A stretch of 19,819 nucleotides of DNA from CAZXVU01 sp964644465 (GCA_964644465.1 CAZXVU010000032.1:1-19819), one strand, 5' to 3'; numbered from the stretch's first letter, positions 7,092-15,697 are shown. Notes: a model not told the origin generated them from the sequence alone. A program made the numbers and translations.

Positions 7092-8122
7092 GGCCCCCAA
7101 AATTGCGCTAGCAAAAAAGAACTGTGGCCAAGGGTCTCGTCGCTAGCAGGGATAATGACAAATTGCCCATTTTCTACTCTCGGCATTTCTTTTTCTAGAA
7201 TTTGGCGGCTGTCTGGGTTGACCTGATCGTCGGCAAAATTGACAGCAAAGACCTTAGCTTTGATAGCCTCAAGTGCGGGTTCGGGATTATAGTCCTCAGA
7301 TGCCTCTAACATATATAAGATATTGTTAGCGTCTTCAGATTGAATTGCCAATTTTACTTTCCCAGCGACAAAGTCTTTAGCTTGGTTGATCGTCGATATT
7401 GTCCGCTCGAGATATTGGGGGCTAGTGCCCATTGTGCCCATCACTGGATAGATGGAAGTCCAGCCTGGAGGTTGGCGAGTATAGTTTCCATTGTTCCATG
7501 CAGGATCGCTTTTAATAGAATTAGCAACTATACTTCGAATAACTAACTCTCTGCCTCTAATTGAAACCGGAAGACTGACGATAGGCAAGAGGGCATCCAT
7601 CATATCTGGATATTTTTCTCCCCAAACCCAACTTAGAAGTCCTCCACTTGAATACCCGACGATCAATCGTAAGTGCTTGACGCCGAGTTTTTCAGTTAAC
7701 AGTCTATATTGCGCATGAACCATATCATTATAGCGATAATGAGGGAAATTAGCTCTCATTCCATCGCTCGGTTTGCTCGATCCTCCAGCGCCAATGGAAT
7801 CTGGTAAAATGATATAATATTCCGAAAGATCCAATGGCGCGCCAGGAATGAAGAGCTTATCGCTAATCGAAGGAGTTAGAAAAGCAACACCTGAACTTGT
7901 TGTGCCGTGCAGCATCATTACAGCATTGGTAATGTTTCCGGAAGAATCTCTCTTTGGTGTACCTAATGTTCGATAATGGAGTTTGAGTTTTGGGAGGGTC
8001 TCTCCACTATCAAAGGTAAAATTATCGATGATATAATCCCCGCTGGCTTGGCCTGGCCATGACGCGCTTGCAGCGCTCGTCGTGAGAATCAATAAAATCA
8101 GGCCAAAAATGATCTTTTTCAT
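7043..8122 (-). CDS. Secreted alpha/beta hydrolase, homoserine O-acetyltransferase (MetX)-like
   Basis: A 359-residue alpha/beta-hydrolase with a clear Sec signal peptide (KK then a hydrophobic core at 4-19, cleavage near ASA-S). The mature part resembles the MetX fold: YRTLG near 50-54, LHGTTSSG at 71-78 and PDSIGAGGSSKPS at 107-119. The nucleophile elbow is G156-Y-S158-S-G160, the acid is D298 or D299 in ADDQVNP and the base is H333 in LGHSSFL, so a full Ser-Asp-His triad is visible. A true MetX works in the cytosol on homoserine. Export and the GYSSG elbow in place of the usual MetX nucleophile sequence suggest an esterase or acyltransferase acting in the periplasm. It is the last gene of the - strand operon, 12 nt after the porin stop, with AAAGAG as a weak ribosome site. 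Confidence 0.85.
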   Translation of the reverse strand: MKKIIFGLILLILTTSAASASWPGQASGDYIIDNFTFDSGETLPKLKLHYRTLGTPKRDSSGNITNAVMMLHGTTSSGVAFLTPSISDKLFIPGAPLDLSEYYIILPDSIGAGGSSKPSDGMRANFPHYRYNDMVHAQYRLLTEKLGVKHLRLIVGYSSGGLLSWVWGEKYPDMMDALLPIVSLPVSIRGRELVIRSIVANSIKSDPAWNNGNYTRQPPGWTSIYPVMGTMGTSPQYLERTISTINQAKDFVAGKVKLAIQSEDANNILYMLEASEDYNPEPALEAIKAKVFAVNFADDQVNPDSRQILEKEMPRVENGQFVIIPASDETLGHSSFLLAQFWGPYVVKLLEEDSTNRIP

Positions 8123-8134
8123 GATGAGTACTCT

Positions 8135-9430
8135 TTAAAATTCAACTTGCCATCGAGCGATAAAGACCGATTCGTTTGTAATTCCTGGATCGTTGGGAAG
8201 ACCTTGGTTGAATTGCATATAATCCCAATCAAATCGAGCAAGCATGTAAGGATTGAAAAACCAATTCAAAGCCAAGGTAGGCCCCCAAACACGGTTGGAC
8301 CCGCTTGCAAGGCCAGCTTGAATGGGGCCGCTAGAGGCATCAAAAAGTTGATAGCGAGCCGCGACTTGCCAGGCGCCCATTCCTCCACGAATATTGAGAT
8401 TCCTTTTAGGGATCACAGCCCTATCGTGAGTTTGAATTTCTCCGGTTAAAAAATAGGAACTCTGAATATAACCGCTCTGTGAAGAAAAATAGGCCGTTAT
8501 TCCATTGCCTCCCACTTTGCCCCAATAGACATTGAGATACTCGGCTCGAAAAGAAAAAGAATCATAGAGCCATTCTAAGTCAGCTCCCCATCGAAACTGC
8601 CGGTGATTATTTAAGACTGTTCCAGAGTTGAAAGAGCCAGCCCAGCGCCAAAACGGAGTCTCGGCATCTGTGATGAATACAAAACGGCTTATGTCCTCCT
8701 TCGGCTTTCTATATCCGATCGACATCCCCAAAGAAAGTCTCGAATATGTTTCTTTCCCATCGCAGGAGGTGAATATTTTTCCTTCGCTTCTAAAAGGAAG
8801 GAAGATCACGCGGCCTACAAAATCTTTACTCGATGTATTCGGTAATCGATCAACCCTGCCATTGAATATACCGAAGCCATATTGTACATAATGGCCTGGT
8901 TCTTCCCCAAAAAGCATCGCCCCAAGATCTCGAGCTTGAATAAAATTGACACTCCCAATGCTTCTTTCATAAATATCCCAATAGGCTCCAGAATAAGTCG
9001 ACTCTAAACCAAAAGGCTGCTTGGTAAGCCCTAATCGAAAGCGTAAATACTCAGGTTTGCGGCTATCGATCCAGGCAAACTGAAGCTGAGCGATCTGAAA
9101 ATCCCATTTTCCCATGAGGAGATAACCAAATATCTCTTGTAGCTCGCCATGGATAAATAACCGTGCTCGCCGCACAAGGAAAGTAGAATGATCGACCTTT
9201 CGATTCGTAAAAAAACGGGCATCTAAATCTAACAACCCGCCAATCCTTGTTTTTTGATCTTTATTCAACATCCAATAGCCTTGATCGAAAACAGTTGGAT
9301 TAAATTCGTCTCTCTCTCCAGGTTCATATTGTTGGATTTCTTCGGTGAGGATAGCTTCTCTTTCCGAGTCAGCATAGCCTCTTGAGATGCTCAACAGCAA
9401 CAAAAGGGAGCCAAATCGAAGCGCTTTCAT
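8135..9430 (-). CDS. Outer-membrane porin, phosphate-selective porin O/P (OprP/OprO) family
   Basis: I place the start at the Met at 9430 (431 residues), not at a Met 33 codons upstream. Only the inner start yields a signal peptide (KALRFG then LLLLLSIS, cleavage after GYA), and the upstream extension is charged and overlaps the preceding gene. After a short linker, the barrel begins with IGGLLDLDARFF and VRRARLFIHGEL, then LRFRLGLTKQPFGLES, all characteristic of the OprP/O family. Alternating amphipathic strands continue to a terminal WQVEF, whose C-terminal Phe is the BAM recognition signal. It should form a trimeric channel for anions or other small solutes. Specificity cannot be inferred, because the Arg/Lys ladder of true phosphate porins is not obvious. 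It lies 68 nt after the MFS gene and 12 nt before the secreted hydrolase. Confidence 0.87.
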   Translation of the reverse strand: MKALRFGSLLLLLSISRGYADSEREAILTEEIQQYEPGERDEFNPTVFDQGYWMLNKDQKTRIGGLLDLDARFFTNRKVDHSTFLVRRARLFIHGELQEIFGYLLMGKWDFQIAQLQFAWIDSRKPEYLRFRLGLTKQPFGLESTYSGAYWDIYERSIGSVNFIQARDLGAMLFGEEPGHYVQYGFGIFNGRVDRLPNTSSKDFVGRVIFLPFRSEGKIFTSCDGKETYSRLSLGMSIGYRKPKEDISRFVFITDAETPFWRWAGSFNSGTVLNNHRQFRWGADLEWLYDSFSFRAEYLNVYWGKVGGNGITAYFSSQSGYIQSSYFLTGEIQTHDRAVIPKRNLNIRGGMGAWQVAARYQLFDASSGPIQAGLASGSNRVWGPTLALNWFFNPYMLARFDWDYMQFNQGLPNDPGITNESVFIARWQVEF

Positions 9431-9498
9431 GATGAGATGTTCTGTGGCAAAGAGATCTCTTTTTTTTGCACCAAAATAGAGAGTAATAGTGTCTCTCC

Positions 9499-10956
9499 TT
9501 ACGTTTTTTTTGCAGGATTTAACCAACATAAAAGAATCCCGATCAAACTAAAAATGGTAAGAACAAGAAAAGCGCTTGATTGGGCAGTTAGATACAAAGT
9601 AATTTTGTCTGGGGATAAGGCTGAGGAGGCTGCCATTAATCCTTTTAATGACCCTATCTGTTTTAATCCTTGGTTTAACATAAGAGCAGAAAAAGTAGTG
9701 CCAAATGTATTTCCAAACAAAATGGCTACCCACATGATCCCTGCTATAGCGCCCATGCTTTCCTGGGGAGCCGCAGACAATGTCGTCGCTGTATCAGGAA
9801 AAACAAACAATCCAGCTCCAATTCCCATTAAAAAAAGGCTTGAAAGGATCAGCAATATCGACGCCAATTTATTTTCAGAGACCATTGGAAGAGATGTGAG
9901 AAGAAATAGGGAGACGGCAGTGATCAAAAAACCAGAGGAAGTCAAAAGTCGGAATCGCACTTTATGAGAAAGAGATCCGCCAATTGGGCCAAAAATAAAC
10001 AGGGCGATCGCATAGGAGAGCATTAAGAAACCGGTATGAAATGAGTCTAGCTTAAGAACGATTTGAGAGAAAAAGGGAATGATCAGCATGGTCGAAGCTA
10101 TGAGCCATTGCATCCACATTCTATTAAATAAACCGAGAAAAATAGTGCGGTGCATCAGAAGACGAATGTTTACTAGAGGTGCTGCAGACCTTTCTTCAAA
10201 GAAGATATAACAGATCAAAGACACAAAGCTCGTCGCAAAAAGCAAGACAGTCCATTGATCAATGTGATACGTATTCACCCAATTTTGGAATCCAATCATA
10301 AACGTGCCGATCCCAATGATCGAGAGGAAGGCACCAGGATAATCAAAGGGAAGCTTCTGTTCGCGAGGGGTTGAAATTTTATTCTCAGACAAAATGAACA
10401 AAGCGGAAAGAAGAGCGATTAATACAAGAGCAATAGCCAGTGCAAAAATGGAACGCCACCCAAAAGCATCGATTAAATAGCCGCCAAAAAGGAAACCGAG
10501 AGAGAAACCCGTTGAATAGGCCGAACCATTCAATCCTAAAGCCAGGCCCCGTTGCTCAGCAGGGAAAAGGGCCATGGTAATGACGTTTGTATTCGCAAGC
10601 AAAGCTGCACAGCCAATACCCTGAATCGCTCTCATGCCGATCAAAAAGTTCAAGGAAGGAGAAAATATGGCCAAAAAAGCTCCAATAGCATAGAGAGAAC
10701 AGCCAATAATGATCACCGGTTTCCTCTGGAAAAGATCGGAGATTCTTCCGGCCACGGGCAAAAAAAGCGCCGCGACGACGAAATACATGGATAAGACCCA
10801 ATGTGAATCTAAAAGGGTGATCGGAAAAACGGCTGTAATAGATGGTAGAGCTAGATTGATGAGAGTTACATCTAAGCCTAAAAGAAAAATGGCCAATTGA
10901 ATAGAGCCGAGAGCAAACCATTTATAATTTGGGCTATTGAGGATCTTCTCTCTCAT
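9499..10956 (-). CDS. MFS transporter of the DHA2 (EmrB/QacA) type, about 14 membrane segments
   Basis: A 485-residue integral inner-membrane protein with hydrophobic segments throughout, consistent with 14 helices. LDVTLINLALPSI at 28-40 is the membrane-segment-1 signature of drug:H+ antiporter family 2. GRISDLFQRKP at 70-80 is MFS motif A in the loop between helices 2 and 3. An antiporter motif C-like glycine-rich stretch (GFSLGFLFGGYL) follows in the fifth helix. Members export drugs or metabolites using the proton gradient. The ATG overlaps the stop of the upstream VOC gene (ATGA), which indicates translational coupling. Because a porin and a periplasmic hydrolase follow in the same direction, it could export a product or import a substrate of this cluster. 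The direction of transport cannot be told from sequence. Confidence 0.9.
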   Translation of the reverse strand: MREKILNSPNYKWFALGSIQLAIFLLGLDVTLINLALPSITAVFPITLLDSHWVLSMYFVVAALFLPVAGRISDLFQRKPVIIIGCSLYAIGAFLAIFSPSLNFLIGMRAIQGIGCAALLANTNVITMALFPAEQRGLALGLNGSAYSTGFSLGFLFGGYLIDAFGWRSIFALAIALVLIALLSALFILSENKISTPREQKLPFDYPGAFLSIIGIGTFMIGFQNWVNTYHIDQWTVLLFATSFVSLICYIFFEERSAAPLVNIRLLMHRTIFLGLFNRMWMQWLIASTMLIIPFFSQIVLKLDSFHTGFLMLSYAIALFIFGPIGGSLSHKVRFRLLTSSGFLITAVSLFLLTSLPMVSENKLASILLILSSLFLMGIGAGLFVFPDTATTLSAAPQESMGAIAGIMWVAILFGNTFGTTFSALMLNQGLKQIGSLKGLMAASSALSPDKITLYLTAQSSAFLVLTIFSLIGILLCWLNPAKKT

Positions 10957-11345
10957 TTTTTTGTAAAGATCTCCGTAAACTCAAAAAGATTGCCCACAGG
11001 ATCTCGCATATAAAACCGCTCTTGGTCTGATTTTTCTACAGCCCCTTCTAGTTCCACGCCTTTCGACTTCAACAGCTCTCTGAATTCACGAATGTTCTTT
11101 ACCTCTAAGCATACGTGGTGGGAAAGATCAGGATTTTTCATGTGATAGGGAGAGAACTGAATATAGAAGCTAAGATTCGCAATTTTAAACCACATAATTT
11201 CATAAACATCTGTCAAAATTTTTGGCGGCTTAATTTCTTCAAGACCCATTAGTCCACCGTAAAATCTGCGTATGAGATCCTGAGAACCATAGGGTGCGCT
11301 AAATGTAACGTGATTGATTCTGGTAATGTATTCACCCACTTTCAT
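10953..11345 (-). CDS. Single-domain VOC protein
   Basis: A 130-residue glyoxalase-fold protein: two beta-alpha-beta-beta-beta units in the usual length for the family. Candidate metal ligands are H12 (INHVTF), H77 or H78 (LSHHVCLEV) and E122 (NLFEFTE), with the typical RDPVGN turn at 114-119. It is clearly paralogous to the VOC gene upstream (shared N-terminal SAP-GS, RWFY/RRFYG, EVKNI and DP-GN-FEF blocks). The start is supported by GAGGT 9 nt before the ATG. The last bases overlap the MFS start (ATGA), so expression is coupled to transport. Family members include fosfomycin-type resistance enzymes and isomerases. I cannot choose among them. Confidence 0.83.
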   Translation of the reverse strand: MKVGEYITRINHVTFSAPYGSQDLIRRFYGGLMGLEEIKPPKILTDVYEIMWFKIANLSFYIQFSPYHMKNPDLSHHVCLEVKNIREFRELLKSKGVELEGAVEKSDQERFYMRDPVGNLFEFTEIFTKK

Positions 11346-11388
11346 AAGTTTGGTACCTCATTTATAATTTTAGAAAATTTGAGCTTAC

Positions 11389-11808
11389 TCAGAGCCTCGG
11401 TTTGGTTGGCTCGAACTCAAGAAATTCAAAACAATTTCCGAAAGGATCGAAAGCAAATATTCGTTCGCAATTTGGTATCGGTGCAGCGTTTAATATCATT
11501 CTTACATTCGCTTCGTTGAATTTATTTCGAATGTGCGCAATATTCTTTACTTCTATAGCTAAGTGATTTCCCCGCAATCGATAATTTACGAAATCCTCGG
11601 GAGGTTTGACAAATTTATCACTGAGAGCAATGTGGATATAAAAATCGAAAGTCTTAAAACGGATCGATGCGTACGATTCATCTAAATTTCCCGGCCTATT
11701 CATTTCTTTCAGTTCAAGAACAGTTCCGTAGAACCATCGGATTTTTTCTTCCGATCCCAAAGGAGCGGAAATGTTATAATGATCTAATCGCAATAATTCC
11801 ATTTTCAT
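11389..11808 (-). CDS. Single-domain VOC protein, paralogue of its downstream neighbour
   Basis: A 139-residue glyoxalase-fold protein starting, in my choice, at the Met at 11808. A GAGAAT element lies just before it, and this start leaves a 20-nt gap to the preceding dehydrogenase gene. The longer version from 11847 would overlap that gene by 19 nt and add non-homologous residues. Metal-ligand candidates are the His in RLDHYNIS, the His in GNHLAIEV and the Glu in NCFEFLE. The DPFGN turn is present. Shared blocks with the following VOC gene, 43 nt away, indicate a tandem duplication followed by strong divergence. The function is unknown. Confidence 0.8.
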   Translation of the reverse strand: MKMELLRLDHYNISAPLGSEEKIRWFYGTVLELKEMNRPGNLDESYASIRFKTFDFYIHIALSDKFVKPPEDFVNYRLRGNHLAIEVKNIAHIRNKFNEANVRMILNAAPIPNCERIFAFDPFGNCFEFLEFEPTKPRL

Positions 11809-11828
11809 ATCTATTCTCAATGGGAAAT

Positions 11829-12911
11829 TTAAAAAGCAGCTTCCCACTCGATCACTGCTTTGATTTCATCCGGATTTCGTTTCGCAAAAACTTGATCAAA
11901 TTGCTGATAGTGAGTCTTGCTGGTGATAAATTGCTCGACGACGCCAGTCCATTTTTCTTTGGCTGCAGCAAGATCGATGACAGCTTGCTTGAAATGGTCT
12001 CGACTGGCATTGACGCTGCCAAAAATCACCTGATTTTTTAAGACGAGATTGGAGACAAATTTCCCTCCATCAATAGAAAGAGTTGTATTTTCAGGAATGC
12101 CCGTTAAAACATAGATTCCGCAAGGAGCGAGATATTGCACAATCTGAAGTTCTAGTTTTGCAGCCCCAGTCGCATCCAGAATGATATCGAACTCACCTTG
12201 AATAGAACCTGTGATATAGCTTCCTCCCATCTTTTCTAAGAGACGAGGGCGGAGGCTATTGGAAGGAGCCCTGTCGAGGCCAACCACCTTTGCGCCTCGC
12301 AATAGTAAGACCATAGAAGCAAGTAAGCCAACAGGCCCGAGGCCTGCAACAAGAGCTTTTTTTCCATTCAGCCATTTGAATGGATCGGGATCGACCGGTT
12401 CGCGAGCGCACTGGATCCGGCAAGAATGATCGATCGCTTTTTCGACAACAGTCGTCGGCTCTGTGAGAACGGCCAAAGACTTCAAATGAGGCGGTACTTT
12501 GACCATATATTTTTCTTCATCGACGACAAATTCCGCTTGGAATCCATGCCGTTGCTTGATACCCCGTTCTGTATAAAGGCCAGATTGGCACATATCGGAA
12601 CGATTTTCTTTGCACATTTCACAGACATTGCAAGGGCGTCTCACGATGACGACGACAAGATCTTTTTCTTTAAGCGATTTAACATCGGGTCCTACTTTTA
12701 CCACTTCGGCAAGAACTTCATGGCCGATAATCAGCTCATGCTCCCCTTTTGGCGCGTCTGCCCTGCCTCCCGCTACTTCTTCCCGATCTGTTCCGCAAAC
12801 GCCGACCTGTAGCACTTTCACCTTAACGTGATCCGGCTTTTCGATTTGGGGTTCTGGCCAATCGACAATTTTTACATTCGTAGTATGAGGAACTAATGCA
12901 ATTGCTTTCAT
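11829..12911 (-). CDS. Zinc-dependent MDR dehydrogenase, glucose 1-dehydrogenase-like
   Basis: A 360-residue medium-chain dehydrogenase. C39 (GVCGTDRE), H64 and E65 (IIGHE) are catalytic-zinc ligands or nearby residues. C94, C97, C100 and C108 bind the structural zinc. E151 in LTEPTTVVEKA and the Rossmann motif GLGPVG at 190-195 are present. The CGTDREEVAGG stretch, the RRPCNVCEMC lobe and the TERGI-x3-HGF segment match archaeal-type glucose 1-dehydrogenases (NAD(P)-dependent oxidation of glucose or galactose to the lactone) better than plain alcohol dehydrogenases. It is first in the - strand operon and divergent from a glucosidase gene, which fits glucose as substrate. The ribosome site is weak (AAGAAT). 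Another sugar or polyol as substrate is possible. Confidence 0.88.
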   Translation of the reverse strand: MKAIALVPHTTNVKIVDWPEPQIEKPDHVKVKVLQVGVCGTDREEVAGGRADAPKGEHELIIGHEVLAEVVKVGPDVKSLKEKDLVVVIVRRPCNVCEMCKENRSDMCQSGLYTERGIKQRHGFQAEFVVDEEKYMVKVPPHLKSLAVLTEPTTVVEKAIDHSCRIQCAREPVDPDPFKWLNGKKALVAGLGPVGLLASMVLLLRGAKVVGLDRAPSNSLRPRLLEKMGGSYITGSIQGEFDIILDATGAAKLELQIVQYLAPCGIYVLTGIPENTTLSIDGGKFVSNLVLKNQVIFGSVNASRDHFKQAVIDLAAAKEKWTGVVEQFITSKTHYQQFDQVFAKRNPDEIKAVIEWEAAF

Positions 12912-12962
12912 ATTCTTATTCTTTTATTTAGAGGAATAGATGATTTATAACAACCTAGGGAT
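12912..12962. promoter_or_regulatory. Divergent AT-rich promoter region
   Basis: These 51 nt must hold the control signals of both the - strand operon and the + strand glucosidase. On the + strand TATAAC (12946-12951) can serve as a -10 box, with only a poor TTTATT at -35. On the - strand TTGTTA and TAAATA are 17 nt apart but match weakly. Shared control of the two transcripts is likely from the geometry alone, and I see no convincing operator. Confidence 0.4.
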
Positions 12963-15635
12963 ATGGATCCAGAAGCAGATCGGCTCAAAACGCTGCCGAG
13001 AGAAGACAGTTCTCAAATGTCAGACTCTTGGATCAAATGGGGACCCTATGTAGCAGATAGAGGATGGGGAACCGTTCGGGAAGATTACAGCGCTGATGGA
13101 GATGCTTGGAATTACTTCACTCATGATGATGCGCGCTCCCGAGCTTTTAGACGCAGTGAAGATGGAATTGCTGGCATTTCAGATCGCTATCAGATACTCC
13201 TTTTCGCTCCTGCGTTCTGGAATGGGGCTGATCCCATTATCAAAGAGCGCCTTTTTGGATTGAATTCTCAGGAAGGAAATCATGGGGAGGATGTAAAGGA
13301 ATATTACTACTATCTCGATGCAACGCCTACCCATAGCTATCTCAAATGTCTCTATAAATATCCTCAGAAAGCCTATCCCTATGCCCAGCTCTTGCAAGAA
13401 AACCGGTTGAGAGGAAAGAGCGACCGTGAATTTGAATTGATCGATACAGGGATCTTTGATGAAGACCGCTATTTCGATATTTTCATTGAATATGGAAAAG
13501 GCGATCCTGAAGATCTATGCATCCAAATCGAAGCCATCAATCGAGGACCTGATCCGGCTCCTCTCCATATTTTGCCTCAACTTTGGTTCCGCAACCAATG
13601 GGCATGGGGAGAGACCAGGCTGAAGGAACCCACCATTAAGATCGAGTCTGAGAATCCTCTCTGTCTAGTTGCTGATGATAAGAATCTGCCATCTCCTAAA
13701 TTGCTCATGTTCGATTATCGTTTAAACAACACCTATCTCTACGCTTCGCCAGAAGGCACTCCCCTTTTCACGAATAATGATTCCAATAAGAAGCTTCTTT
13801 GGAAAGAACCCAACGATACGCCTTATGTAAAAGATGCCTTTCATCGCTATCTCATTCAGAAAGAAACAAAAGCGATCAATCCCCAACGCAATGGAACAAA
13901 AGCTGCCATCCATTATTTTTTCCCTTCTATCGCCCCAGGAAAAAGCGCCATTGTACAGCTCCGGTTGACGAATCAGAAAAAAGACAAGCCTTTGAACGAC
14001 GTGAAAAAGATCATCGATGAAAGAAAGAGAGAAGCTGATCTTTTTTATAAGAACATCTATCCAGCGAAGGCAACTGAAGAAGAAAAATCCATTCAACGGC
14101 AAGCTTTGGCGGGGATGATTTGGAATAAGCAGATCTATCTTTTTGATGTACCCTTATGGCTAAATGGAGATAATCCCAAATTCCCTCCTCCAGATTCGCA
14201 TCATTGGATCCGCAATTATCACTGGCGCCACATCCAATCTTACCGCGTTTTTTCAATGCCCGATAAATGGGAATATCCCTGGTTTGCTGCCTGGGACCTC
14301 TCTTTTCACGCCCTTGCATTCTCATTGATCGACCTCGATTTTGCGAAGGAGCAATTGTGGCTTCTTCTCTTTGATCAATTCCAACATCCTAATGGAGCCA
14401 TTCCAGCTTATGAATGGGAATTCAGCGACATCAATCCTCCCGTACAAGCTTGGGCTTTGCTAAAAATTTTTGAATACGAAAAGAAGAAGTTTGGCCGAGA
14501 AGACATTCACTTTTTGAAGAAATGTTTCCATAAGCTCATCCTGAATTTCGCCTGGTGGGTGAATAAGGTCGATGCCAATGGAAATAACGTTTTCGAAGGG
14601 GGATTTTTGGGAATGGACAATATCGACATTTCCGACCGTTCCATGAAATTACCTCCAGGCTTTCTCTTAGATCAGGCCGATGGCGTAGGTTGGATTTCCC
14701 TTTTTTGCTTGAATTTGACCCGTATTTCTCTTTACTTAGCCAAGGATGATAAAATTTTTGAGGGACTAGCCATTAAATTCTTCCAACACTTTATCTATGT
14801 CGCGGCAGCTATGCGCAAAGGAAGCGTCCGCACTTATGATATGTGGAATGATGAAGATGCCTTCTTCTACAGTTATGTCCGCCATCCAAATGGACATGTG
14901 GAGACAAGACCGATTCGCTCTTTAGTAGGGATTATCCCATTCTTTGCCTGCGATGTTTGGAAGGATGAAGAATTGAAGAAGTTCCCTGACTTTTATAGGT
15001 CGTTTCAATGGATGCTTCAAAAACGGTCCGACTTGACTTCAAAGTGCATCCATTCCGTTTCTAATGAATCTGGAGACTACTACCTTTTTGGTCTTCTGAA
15101 TCCCCAAGAAATTCAACGCTTCTTGAAATACATTTGGGATCCTAACGAGTTCCGATCCGAATTTGGCCTTCGGAGCCTTTCCAAGTACCACGAAAACAAT
15201 CCCGGACGAATACATGGATCGTACCTGAAATATGAACCCGGAGAAGCTGTTGTCATCATCAAGGGCGGAAATTCCAATTGGCGCGGACCGATTTGGTTTC
15301 CCATCAATTACTTTCTGATCGATACCCTTTCCCGTCTTGGCAAAGTGTTTAAAGATCAAATCAAAATTGAAGTCCCAGGCGAGCCGAAAGTCACTTTAAG
15401 TCAAATGGCAGATTCTTTCGCAAACCGCCTGCTCAATCTTTTTAAAAAGGACTCCAATGGGAATCGCCCTTGCAATGGCGATACTGAAAAATTCCAGAAA
15501 GATCCTCATTTCAAAGATTACCTACTCTTCTATGAGCATTTCCATGGCGACAATGGCCGCGGCCTCGGCGCCTCTCATCAAAACGGCTGGACCGGCCTCA
15601 TCGCGAATCTCATCGATGAATTAAGAGAGCGTTGA
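12963..15635 (+). CDS. GH63-type glucosidase (mannosyl-oligosaccharide glucosidase family)
   Basis: An 890-residue cytoplasmic protein of the bacterial GH63 / MGH1-type glycoside hydrolase group, which removes terminal alpha-glucosyl (or related) residues by inversion. Hallmarks are WGTVREDYS at 35-43, GIAGISDRYQ at 68-77, EGNHGEDVKEYYYYLD at 104-119 and HSYLK at 124-128. In the (alpha/alpha)6 barrel come YPWFAAWDLSFHA (from 438, with D445), RPIRSLVGIIPFF and RGPIWFPINYF. Near the end YEHFHGDNGRG (E858) lies where the catalytic base Glu is expected, followed by NGWTGLIANLI. There is no signal peptide. The first Met is kept because homologues I remember also begin about 20 residues before the WGPY block. 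It has a barely recognisable ribosome site (AGGG close to the ATG). The divergent glucose-dehydrogenase-like gene could oxidise the glucose it releases. The natural substrate is unknown. Confidence 0.9.
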   Translation: MDPEADRLKTLPREDSSQMSDSWIKWGPYVADRGWGTVREDYSADGDAWNYFTHDDARSRAFRRSEDGIAGISDRYQILLFAPAFWNGADPIIKERLFGLNSQEGNHGEDVKEYYYYLDATPTHSYLKCLYKYPQKAYPYAQLLQENRLRGKSDREFELIDTGIFDEDRYFDIFIEYGKGDPEDLCIQIEAINRGPDPAPLHILPQLWFRNQWAWGETRLKEPTIKIESENPLCLVADDKNLPSPKLLMFDYRLNNTYLYASPEGTPLFTNNDSNKKLLWKEPNDTPYVKDAFHRYLIQKETKAINPQRNGTKAAIHYFFPSIAPGKSAIVQLRLTNQKKDKPLNDVKKIIDERKREADLFYKNIYPAKATEEEKSIQRQALAGMIWNKQIYLFDVPLWLNGDNPKFPPPDSHHWIRNYHWRHIQSYRVFSMPDKWEYPWFAAWDLSFHALAFSLIDLDFAKEQLWLLLFDQFQHPNGAIPAYEWEFSDINPPVQAWALLKIFEYEKKKFGREDIHFLKKCFHKLILNFAWWVNKVDANGNNVFEGGFLGMDNIDISDRSMKLPPGFLLDQADGVGWISLFCLNLTRISLYLAKDDKIFEGLAIKFFQHFIYVAAAMRKGSVRTYDMWNDEDAFFYSYVRHPNGHVETRPIRSLVGIIPFFACDVWKDEELKKFPDFYRSFQWMLQKRSDLTSKCIHSVSNESGDYYLFGLLNPQEIQRFLKYIWDPNEFRSEFGLRSLSKYHENNPGRIHGSYLKYEPGEAVVIIKGGNSNWRGPIWFPINYFLIDTLSRLGKVFKDQIKIEVPGEPKVTLSQMADSFANRLLNLFKKDSNGNRPCNGDTEKFQKDPHFKDYLLFYEHFHGDNGRGLGASHQNGWTGLIANLIDELRER

Positions 15636-15697
15636 AAAAGATAGGTTTTTTAAAGCTCTTCATTGTATAAAAATAATTTATTCAGCGGGATTTTCAT
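15636..15697 (+). promoter_or_regulatory. Short intergenic leader of the TPS exoprotein gene
   Basis: These 62 nt separate the glucosidase stop from the exoprotein ATG. TATAAA at 15666-15671 is a possible -10 box but has no acceptable -35 at 16-18 nt. The ribosome site is poor (GCGGGA, 8 nt before the ATG). No terminator hairpin is visible after the glucosidase gene, so read-through is possible. Confidence 0.3.

Noticed and set aside
9451..9460. 10-bp palindrome AGAGATCTCT before the porin gene
   Set aside because: It is short, contains a common restriction-type palindrome and has no promoter context around it. Chance is the simpler reading.
9431..9529. Longer N-terminus for the porin
   Set aside because: The 33 extra codons overlap the end of the MFS gene, are highly charged and would bury the signal peptide inside the protein.
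9437..9967. 176-codon open frame on the + strand
   Set aside because: It is antisense to the end of the MFS transporter gene, has no ribosome site and has low-complexity basic composition.
11809..11847. Longer N-terminus for the upstream VOC gene
   Set aside because: The extra 13 residues overlap the preceding dehydrogenase gene and do not resemble the start of the paralogue. A ribosome-like site sits before the later Met.
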